17,959 bases of DNA from contig KN834786.1 in the NCBI GenBank assembly GCA_000827265.1, positions 1 to 17,959 of the forward strand, read 5' to 3'. Both the position numbers and the translations under genes were made by a program. Positions 1 to 7,928 of this stretch are shown here, piece by piece. This DNA comes from Collybiopsis luxurians FD-317 M1 (Eukaryota > Basidiomycota > Agaricomycetes > Agaricales > Omphalotaceae). Numbering within the stretch: the stretch's first letter is position 1; every line of letters starts with the position of its first letter. The notes beneath the pieces are model-generated. The model did no database searches. It worked only from the letters and a program-made list of their open reading frames with translations, and was not told where the DNA came from.

Positions 1-348
1 CCAGAGCCCGACCCTTCAGTTCTAGAAGCAAAGATGCTTTACAAGGGATTGATTATGAAAGAGAGTATTGTTGATCCTCTCTTGGTATCCGGCTCTCTCT
101 TCCAAATCATTCTCAATAACTCATCTGGGTTTTTTGCGGGGAGTTATAAGATTGCGGCGATTTTCAAAATGGTAGCGGTAATGCTCGACATTCTCCAATT
201 TGTACCGTTTATCGTGGGGCTCCCAGAAACCCGAGGAGGCATGGATGCGTCGCTTGTAATCTACGCGGGGGTGATAGCTATTCAAGGATGGCAGGCTGTT
301 ACGCTTCCACGAGTTCTGCCACATGATGACAACGATGATCAAGAATGA
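1..348 (+). CDS. 3' end of an uncharacterised fungal membrane protein (5' end outside window)
   Basis: The frame is open from base 1 to the TGA ending at 348, giving 115 residues. The first ATG (base 34) is probably internal, because the frame is open upstream of it and no promoter fits in the window. Three hydrophobic stretches suggest membrane segments: about residues 22-37 (around LLVSGSLFQIIL), 46-72 (around FKMVAVMLDILQFVPFIVGL) and 80-99 (around SLVIYAGVIAIQGW). The tail is acidic (DDNDDQE). No intron is needed in this part. It resembles lineage-restricted multipass proteins of Agaricomycetes, but I cannot name a family or function. It converges with the DUF6534-like gene at 1326-2910. 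Confidence 0.6.
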   Translation, partial: PEPDPSVLEAKMLYKGLIMKESIVDPLLVSGSLFQIILNNSSGFFAGSYKIAAIFKMVAVMLDILQFVPFIVGLPETRGGMDASLVIYAGVIAIQGWQAVTLPRVLPHDDNDDQE

Positions 349-1325
349 CCTGTGTATATAGTTTAGGGAGAACAAGTTTCAAAAACGGAATTCTTTTTTT
401 TTGAATAGACCTTCCAGTGATTATAGTTCTGAGCGCTAGAGTACGGGCAAGTTTTGACTGATAACCACATCCCGGAGCATTGAATGCTCTAAAGATGCAC
501 TAAAGAAGTTGGGTTGCCTGGGACTAAGAACGCGCTTTTGACGCGTGCAGGAACGTTCTGACCTAGCATGGCAGTCACGAGATATAACAGAGAAGATCCG
601 CTTTGAATCGTTTCCCTTGCGATGGCCCAGCAGCCGGCGGGGTTCAAGGTTGATCAAAGCTACACCAACAATGTTATCGGCACTCAGTAACGCTTTGACT
701 TCTATTGATGCTCTACGAATCTCTGGAGTATAACTGGATCTGATATTGTACGAACGCAGGATTCGAGCAAGGGTACACACTTGATTGACGCATGCTGGCT
801 AGACGTTAGGTGATCTCCGCTAAGCGTATTTTACCTCTGGACGCATCCCCGGAAACTTCGCGCCATTAGAGCGTCTTGTCACAGACTTTCCTTTTTCTGC
901 GCCTGGAAGACGAGGGAGCGAGGGAGAGGGGCATTCCCCTGCGAGATATGAAGGACAAGGAAGGGAGTTGAGGGCTCAAGGATAGATTTACAAACTCGGT
1001 AGAATCATAACAGGAACATCGCACGAAATGTGTCGCGTTTTTCGTTTTTTTTGGAACCATGTCAGAACAGAACTCGGCCAGCATCGTTCCTCAAGGTTGC
1101 CTCAAGGTATCAATCTGACCGGTGGTTCTTTTCTCTACTAAGTTACTTACTACTCGTAATTCTACAGAAACGAACGTGTATGGATGAATATCAAAGCTCG
1201 GTGTATTAGACTGTACCAGCGATTCTACTGTACTGTATTTCGGTGTGCTTTATTCTCGCGGACTTCCTTTGAGCCATCGGAATCGCAAATGTAGAAGCAA
1301 CCAGGTACATACATGTCAGCCTAGC
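349..1325. other. Convergent intergenic stretch with no gene recognised
   Basis: This 977-bp stretch lies between two genes that point towards each other, so it should hold both 3' untranslated regions. I found only short open frames (for example 436-780 on the minus strand). They have no family resemblance and no coherent splice sites. There is no tRNA-like A/B box pair, no tandem repeat and no inverted repeat long enough to call. A purine-rich run sits at about 905-980. Confidence 0.5.
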
Positions 1326-2910
1326 CTAAAGCCCCAATTCCTCTTCCGAGTTACCAAATATGGATTCCATAGAAAATGGCGGTCCAGGAGTAGGTCTCTT
1401 GGGCGTCTCTACGATTGTTCCTTGAGGCTGTCGAAGGATAACCAAGTTAGGAACGCGTACAGAAGAAGTGGTCGACTTGATCATACCGAAGAAGGCATAG
1501 CCGTTACAGTACTCTGGCTATAAGTTGACAGAGGGATACGAGGCTCGTTTTTACCTATATAGATTTAAGAGGAAAAATGAAATGAATGTCAGCCCAAACG
1601 TCGGGGTTCTATGTCTATGAGGTCAAGTACATACCCGGGCGCAAGTCGAATTCAGTTTTCCAAGGATGGTCTTGTGATGTTGTTTTGCTGGCGCATTGCC
1701 AGTTGTGGAAGAGAACGAAATTGAAGAGGATAGTGAGTGTATAGATGCGTCCAGAGCAGTCGAAAAAGAGAACAAAGCCTACAAAGCGAAAGATAAGAAG
1801 GACATGTGAACTAAGATGCATCGGGGCAGCCTACCGCGAAGGGATACGGCACCCAGCACCGTCATTAGAATGGCGACGAGGGCGGTAATGCAACCACAGG
1901 CGACAGCATACACCATGACTTTCCGGATTAGACTAACGTGCAGAAAGATAGCTTAAGATGGTGCTTTGTCCAGACACAAAAGGGAGATGCTGCTCACCTC
2001 TGAGTGGAATTTGAGAACCGTAAAAAGTCGATCCGATTCAATGTGCACACTAGGGCAGTGGCGATGATGAAGTTGGTTGAAGCATTTAGAATGGTGGTCA
2101 GACTGTTCTGGATGTCAGTGGAAGAATTTTGTATCGTGCGCGGGACTGACAGATTCAAACGAGGCGTGCTCAGCCCGACGGATCCTGAGTCCCATGACAA
2201 AGCGAGACCTATTGAGGTCGATACGGCGACAACCTAGGGAAAGTTGGTCTAAGTCCGCTGCAAGAGAGCATTCAAGTAAAAAACGCGAAGCAGACGTTTG
2301 CGAGGATCAGAAGGGCCACGAGGGAGATTAAGACTTTATTTTGATTGCTACAGTAACAAAATATGAGGAAAGCGGCGATTAGAATACTGACAAACTCACA
2401 TCGTCCAAAGCCGATATGCAAAATACGATTGCTCGATAATAACAGACAAGGTGGTCAGGATAAATATTGCGACGACAGGCGCTTCAGAACTCTTCTGCGA
2501 ATATGAGGCTGCGATAACAATACATTCCCCAGGTCAGATACAGTAGGGAGATTCGGAATAGATAAATTTACGAGTTAGCAGTCGCTGTTTATGAACGAGA
2601 TGTAAGACGGGGTGATGACTGGAGTATTTCCTAACGTACCGCCCATGCAATATAACAAACAAGAGCGGTTCCGGCAGTGTCGATTGAGAGTACTGTTCCC
2701 AGTAACATTTTGGACTTCCATCCACGAACACAGACCAAGTAATAGAAGCCGATAAGTAATTCGAACGCGTAAAGGAGCAAGTTTATCCAGGTGCCTGTTA
2801 ATATGTACCTATGTCGCGGATAGGTCAGTTATAAACTACTACTACATGGCACCTAGTACAGGAACTCACGAAAGCGGGACGTCCACGTCTAATCCAGTTG
2901 ACAACATCAT
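1326..2910 (-). CDS. DUF6534-like seven-helix membrane protein, ten exons
   Basis: Minus-strand exons: 2910-2870, 2808-2640, 2584-2572, 2508-2400, 2347-2296, 2233-1998, 1932-1835, 1778-1635, 1554-1487 and 1427-1326. They sum to 1032 nt, or 343 residues plus TAG. Family-like landmarks are GTWINLLLYAFELL at about residue 19, EQSYFAYRLW near 99, the late segment SLIRKVMVYAV near 207, and SGRIYTLTILFN near 247. This order matches basidiomycete multipass DUF6534-type proteins, which are usually 300-380 residues with about seven helices and a polar cytoplasmic tail. Most splice sites are good (GTGAGT, GTACGT, GTATGT donors). Two points are less secure: the 13-nt exon 3, and the GTCTGC donor at 2295. 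Without that last intron the frame hits a TGA. Function is unknown; receptor- or transporter-like roles have only been guessed for the family. Confidence 0.72.
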
Positions 2911-3622
2911 ACTCGGATATTCCTCTTTACGCGAGGCCGCTAAAGGCAAGCCGCTTGTTCGATTATTTTGAAAATTAGAGTAAAAAAAAGCTGCTGCCCT
3001 CCGAAGGGCTCGAGGGCGAAGGACCGTTGAAGCTCGTCGGAAGACGTCGGAAAATAGGATGCTGTTGGGAAAAACAAAGAAAAAAATTCTCTGGATGACA
3101 GCTTTTCTAGGACCCTGGACTTACAGAGGTTATCGCCGCCTTGGCTCATATGTGAGCAAGACGCCTCTGTAATCAATGATTTCCTTGGACAGCTCCGATG
3201 CGATCTTAGCTTTAGACTTTCGTGGTTCGCAGTATCTTTTCGTATAGGCGTTTGCATTAGGTTTGCAGGCATCCTACGGTCTCTCGAATTCCGCGAAATC
3301 CGATAATCGGAAGACTCGGTTAGGGTTTGACCAATGGAATGATGATTTCGTTACCTGGCCCCCCGAAATTATTTAGTCTGAAATTTGAATGACAGATCAT
3401 AGGACTGGCTGGAGCTGGAGATGGAAAAAAAAGGGCTTTGCTCACTGTGACGATGATAATGAGCAAACCTGTCAAATAGCGGCAGAGGTCTAGATAGCAG
3501 ATAGCAATCCACCGTATATCTGAATCAGCGGAATCAATCATCATATCACGCTGTATATAATTTTTTTTCTTAGAGTCTACCATCATCTCCCGGTTGCCTA
3601 ACCCTCTTGCTTGACGACTTCC
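2911..3622. promoter_or_regulatory. Divergent upstream region of the DUF6534-like and YTH genes
   Basis: This is 712 bp between two start codons facing away from each other, so it should carry both promoters. A TATA-like TATATAA lies at 3554-3560, 63 nt before the YTH start codon, followed by a T-rich run. The minus-strand open frame 2940-3272 shows no family resemblance and is not called. No operator-like palindromes stood out. Confidence 0.4.
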
Positions 3623-6289
3623 ATGTCGTCTCAGTCGTCTCTTCCAGCTTCAGCTGCAGCTGACTTGCCCGCCACTTCGGGTGGAGTTCGACGACATCAT
3701 ACAATAACTGCAGCGTCCAGAACTGCTCGCGGTAATGCAAAAGATACAATCTCAGAAGAATCGCAGAACCCGGAACTCTGGAATGAAGATGAAGTCGTAG
3801 GAGAAGATTGGTCCGGCGGTCTGGGTGCTGTAGGAGAAAAAAGCAGCCTTCATCGCCAGGCGTCGTTACCGACAAGATATCATCGCGGTACGCATCTGTT
3901 CCTATAATCGTCATCGATTATGGGTTTTTGAGACTTCGGTATATAGCTTTCCAAAATTCTGCCGCAAAAACTGGGAGTATGACTCCCAAGACGTTGAATA
4001 GTTTGACGGCGATTGCGGGACACGAAGGCGATGAGGAAGAATGGGAGAAAGAGATCGGCGGCTACGTCGTGCCCGAGGAAGAGGCAAGTTTCTGCCACTT
4101 TGACAGTTCCGAAATTCGTGCTGATAATCACTGCAGTCTCAGCAGCCCTTAGACCCGAATGAGCAGCTGGCTTCAGCTTATGGCAGTTCTCAACATGTTC
4201 CTTCACCTCCACCTGCTGCCTCCGGTGTTCGCCGTCATGTTTCTCTGACTTACGGTGCTCAAGGCGCAGGTGTAAACCGACCCAAAGTATCTACATTGAA
4301 ACGAGCAGGAACTCTTCAAGCACCACTGCCAGCTAACAATACTGCCGAAAACGCGACAAATGCTGGCGAAGGAGAAGACTACGAATACACTTATGCAGTA
4401 GAAGATCCGGGTTCATATGATCCTTATGATTCCTACGGCGGTCCCACTAGCCCACTCGGTCGTTCCTCTCCATGGGGATCTACGGGCAGCAGCTCGGGAA
4501 GTGCTGGCGACTGGCGTACACCCGGGGGTCCTCCCGGAGGTAGCAACGCCATCGACGACGTGCAGCGTGCTCTCTCCAGTTTGGAATTATCAGCATCAGG
4601 CGCTGCGGGAAGCCAAAGTGGCCAGAGTGTTCATCCTCCCCGATTCAATCCTTCCCATCAACCTCCTTTGCACGCTCCCGGTTCACGCGGAGGGAATGGA
4701 AATGGGAACAGCAGACTGGGGCAGCATGGCAATGATTATGATGGACGCAAGACTCCACTCTCGCCGGGACAGTCACTCAACCAGCCGATGGGAAATGAGA
4801 CTGTCACTGGCCGTGCCTCGAACCCTAACCTTCGGTATACGTACAATCAACACCAGAAAACTTCTAGCGGGGATAGCGGCAGTATTCCTAACGTTCCCCT
4901 CGTCCCGACACAGTATCTACAGCAGAATCAGCAGCAGCAGCTTCAAGGTAATCAGCAGCCGCGGCTGGGTATCGCGACTTCCTTTGTCTCTGGGCAAAAC
5001 CAGCAAGGGCAGAACAGGGATAACGTTCCCAGTGGCCAGACTCCCACTCAAGCATTCAATACTCCCATTGATGTGTCAGCACTCATTGCAACCAAAGGTT
5101 ACAACCCGTCCACTTTTGATATTCGACCGCAATACGTGAGCTTAAACCATATTTCGTTGACATCCTTTTTAACGACCTAAATATAGGCGCGATATTTCGT
5201 GATAAAGTCTTACACCGAAGACGACGTTCATAAATCCCTCAAATATGAAATCTGGAGTTCCACTGATCCAGGAAATAAACGACTTGACAAGGCCTACAAA
5301 GAGTGCGCCGGGCGGGGTCCCATCTATCTCTTTTTCAGTGTTAATGCAAGGTATTTCGATGCTTCGTTTAACCTACGATATCCCTCATACGCGTTGTAGT
5401 GGTCATTTCTGTGGCATGGCTGAGATGTTAACGCCGGTAAGTTCTTCATGGTCTGCCTCTACTACTTGCGTTACTCAACTTCCGGACAGGTCGACTACAC
5501 TCGAAGCAGCACAGTATGGGCCTCCGACAAGTGGAAAGGTGTCTTCAAAGTACGATGGATCTTTGTTCGTGACATTCCAAATGTCAATTTGCGACACATC
5601 AAACTGAAGTAAGCTCAATCTAACTTGTCTCCTCGGGCTTTTTTCTGAATGCGTTGTCGCAGCAACACTCAAGAGCGTAAGCCCGTGACCAACTCTCGGG
5701 ATACTCAAGAGCTGCTTCCCGACGCCGGGCAGGAGATGCTCAGGATCTTTCACACTCACCCAGCGCGGACATCGCTCTTGCAAGACTTTGCATTCTACGA
5801 GGTACAATTATCCGTGATTCGTATCGATATCATTCTGACATTTCCATTTACCACACTTACAATCCACAGCTTCAAGCTATGCAGAAAATTCAAGCCCACT
5901 CCGGCCCCTCGTCTCCGATCGGCAATCCTGGTGGATCATTCAACTCCCCTCCTCTGCCAAACATGGCCTCACTTCAACCAGGTCAACAATCACCCCTTCT
6001 CAATCAACAACAATCGAACCTTTTTGCGATGCAGACAGCGAATCCGAACGCATTGGCGTATCAAATGCCTCAGATGACCCCAATGATGCAGATGCAGATG
6101 ATGGGAATGAACATCGGAGGGCTCGGGATGGGGAACATGGCAGGGTCGCAATTTCCAATGAGCCAGTCACAGGCGATGCATCAGAGCGTTATGAGGCACC
6201 CGAGTCCTGGTCCTGCTGGTGGACAGCAGCAGCAGCAGCAGCAGCAGCAACAGCAACAAGGCGGCAGTCAAGGCTTCATGGGCTTCTAA
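3623..6289 (+). CDS. YTH-domain (YTHDF-type) N6-methyladenosine reader
   Basis: Exons: 3623-3887, 3947-4083, 4137-5135, 5187-5350, 5400-5436, 5490-5608, 5663-5801 and 5870-6289, totalling 759 residues plus stop. The YTH domain lies at about residues 468-605. It closely follows animal YTHDF proteins: [28 protein letters not shown] and [11 protein letters not shown] are visible. The three tryptophans of the DF-type aromatic cage are present at W490, W544 and W549, so m6A binding is expected. The N-terminal two thirds are low-complexity (Ser, Gly, Gln, Asn, Pro), and the tail is rich in Met and Gln with a 12-Gln run. This architecture is typical of cytoplasmic DF proteins that act on mRNA fate; the role here is inferred. 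The start at 3623 is the first ATG of the open frame. Intron 2 begins with GC rather than GT. Confidence 0.93.
4084..4136 (+). other. GC-AG intron in the YTH gene
   Basis: The frame around 4084 cannot continue, because a TAG is reached at 4150. Coding sense resumes in phase 0 after 4136 (reading [10 protein letters not shown]). The only donor that keeps the frame with a good consensus is GAG|GCAAGT, the classic form of a GC-AG intron. A branch-like CTGAT stands shortly before the TGCAG acceptor. The acceptor could also be one of the next two CAGs, which would drop one to three residues. Confidence 0.7.
6224..6259 (+). repeat. CAG/CAA run encoding 12 glutamines
   Basis: Twelve consecutive Gln codons (mostly CAG, ending with CAA, CAG, CAA, CAA) lie 10 codons before the stop of the YTH protein. 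The pure CAG part is prone to length change. Confidence 0.95.
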
Positions 6290-6917
6290 AGTTTAATGCA
6301 TATACGCATTTCGAAGCCCGAGGTTCCTTTCTAACGTTCAAATTGAATCTCTCCCCATCCAGTTCATGATTTCACCCTCTTTTTGACTACTTTTATCCTT
6401 TATTTTGTCACTCGCTTCCGCTTCCGCTTTGTGCTTGCTATGAGCTGTGTGTTTGTATTTGCCACCTCGTGCCATTCACGAAATAATTCCTTCTTTCCCT
6501 TTCCTCCGTCTCGGCAATTATTATCCTTTAATCTTCCTCTGTCGAGTATAAATGTCTCAAAGCCATACTCTCCATGCTCTCTCTCTCTTTCTGTTCGTTC
6601 TCTTTCTGCTCTTTCTGTCTAAAGAAATCTGCTACTAAAACAATTTCTTCCTCAATGTCACTCTATGGACTTTGTACGCATGCCTTGGACAGTGATTGGA
6701 CTCTAACTACACTGTACATGTTCCTCGCAATTGGTTCCCCTTAGCATACATTGTTCATATGTTTGATAAATGTACATATCACGAATATTTTTCTCGAATA
6801 AAATGTATTTTATAGTTTAACCCGGAACGCTTTCTCGTCATGTTTGTGTATAGACGATCTGAGCAGGCGTTCTATTCCGGATGAGGATATGAGGAGGTTC
6901 TGATAGTTTGTGATGTA
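6290..6917. other. 3' region of YTH, convergent with the Hsp70-like gene
   Basis: This stretch follows the YTH stop codon and precedes the ancestral end of the minus-strand Hsp70-like gene. Bases 6360-6620 are strongly pyrimidine-rich, with TCTCTCTCTC runs. An AATAAA poly(A) signal for the YTH transcript lies at 6797-6802, about 510 nt after the stop. No gene was recognised. Confidence 0.55.
6797..6802 (+). terminator. AATAAA polyadenylation signal (YTH gene)
   Basis: An exact AATAAA stands in an AT-rich context downstream of the YTH stop, before the convergent gene. It is the only perfect match on the plus strand in this 3' region. Confidence 0.5.
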
Positions 6918-7128
6918 CTAAACATACCTAACTTCTTTTCCCTGCGATTTGATCTCTACTGTCAGCTCGAGGGAAAGCACAGGCACAGCAAGCAACGTAC
7001 CCTCACTCTCCAGGCTACCTGCGCCTTGAGTTCTGTCAACCCCATTATGAGTATGATTTCGTAGTCCAGACGGTAGTACTTCTTCCGTTTGAAGGTTCGA
7101 GGAAGAAGAGATTCGCAAGCTTTAGAAG
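6918..7128 (-). pseudogene. Displaced last part of the Hsp70-like gene
   Basis: Read on the minus strand from 7128, the sequence encodes TSKACESLLPRTF, then YYRLDYEIILIMGLTELKAQ. These are the usual C-terminal residues of fungal HSPA12-like proteins and continue exactly from the ADT codons at 7929-7937. A GTACGT donor after 7001 and a CGCAG acceptor at 6942 join it to a short last exon (6941-6918) ending GKEVRYV and TAG. With this part the ancestral coding sequence is 1752 nt (583 residues) and in frame throughout. The element at 7131-7928 now separates it from the rest, and the element plus duplicated TA adds 800 bp, which is not a multiple of three. It is therefore not translated with the upstream exons unless the element is removed by an unusual splice. 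Confidence 0.82.
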
Positions 7129-7130
7129 TA

Positions 7131-7928
7131 CTATGGTTGTTAGGGATAGTTCTAATTTCATCAAAACGCGAATAATTTCATAATTTCTTTGAATATTATT
7201 TTTCTGAGTACACAGCTGAATTCCTATGGGCTGAAAACCCCTATAGTGAATTTCTGGGATTTTTAGCAATTTTACTGAGCTCAACGGGCAGCGGCCGAGG
7301 AGATTAGGGATAGTTCCACATATCAGTCACAGTGTTGTCACGGAAAAGCCGCAAGTCGGCACTGCAGCCAGGTACGGCTTAGACGGCAATTGTTCGCGCT
7401 CGTTAGTTCGCGCACGTCTCAGTAAAATTTCAGGGGCAAGAAAAGGACTGGTTACTTCAACAAGTACAGACATAGAGCCTGTAGTAAGAACTTGCGTGGT
7501 GACAGTGCTTGTATTCCATGCCGAGCCGACGGCATGTCCTCCCGCTAACTCAATGTCACGCTCGACACATCTTTCACTTCGTTTTGTTTCTCATTCGTTC
7601 AGTTCTCCATGGATTGTTATGAAATTTTGGATTTAGACTCTTTAAAATGTAAAATCAGGTTCTAGTCACTTTAATCCATTTTTTCTATTTATTATTATAG
7701 TGTTCCTGGTGGTTTGATAAAAGTAAACAGTTTAGGGAATCTACTATCCCCTCGACAGCTCTGTATCCCCTTCAAAATCTCCCAATGTAAATAGACAGAA
7801 ATCACCATTACTATCTAAACATGCTATAAAAAAAATATCATGGCCATCCAAGTAGCGGAAGCCCTTTATTTGGCAATTTTTTAGAATTAGAACTATCCCT
7901 GTCCCCGAACTATCCCTAACAACCGTAG
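7131..7928. mobile_element. 798-bp non-autonomous TIR element (Tc1/mariner-like, TA target duplication)
   Basis: The ends are a 22-bp inverted repeat, 7131-7152 and 7907-7928, with one mismatch (CTAT versus CTAC at positions 1-4, then GGTTGTTAGGGATAGTTC). A TA dinucleotide stands on each side (7129-7130 and 7929-7930). Removing the element and one TA restores the Hsp70-like reading frame exactly, which gives direct evidence of an insertion. Related motifs recur inside: TTAGGGATAGTTC at 7304-7316 and an inverted GAACTATCCCT at 7890-7900. There is no transposase-like open frame, so it would depend on an enzyme made elsewhere. The TA duplication points to the Tc1/mariner superfamily; the exact family is not determinable here. 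Confidence 0.85.

Noticed and set aside
436..780. A 114-codon minus-strand open frame downstream of the first gene
   Set aside because: Its translation shows no family resemblance, it overlaps another open frame on the plus strand, and no splice structure extends it.
740..780. A GGATTCGAGC string resembling a tRNA B box on the minus strand
   Set aside because: No matching T-arm stem, A box or acceptor stem can be formed around it.
1615..1821. The DUF6534-like gene ending at the TAG at 1615
   Set aside because: A strong GTATGT donor after 1635 leads through two further well-spliced exons to a TAG at 1326, and the full ten-exon model closes in frame.
2400..2640. A frameshift pseudogene reading of the DUF6534-like gene (TVSDLGNV-like residues in another frame)
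   Set aside because: A micro-exon model with good splice sites keeps the frame, so decay need not be assumed.
2940..3272. A 110-codon minus-strand open frame in the divergent upstream region
   Set aside because: Unrecognised, basic and low in sense-like composition; it lies upstream of the DUF6534-like start and is better read as promoter sequence.
7137..7150. TTAGGG in the element ends as telomere-like sequence
   Set aside because: It occurs singly within GTTAGGGATAG and never as a tandem array.
7131..7928. The element acting as a clean intron of the Hsp70-like gene
   Set aside because: Its minus-strand end does finish in ATAG, but splicing from the GTTGTT near its start would give ACG TAC TTC TAA, an immediate stop, and the donor is poor.
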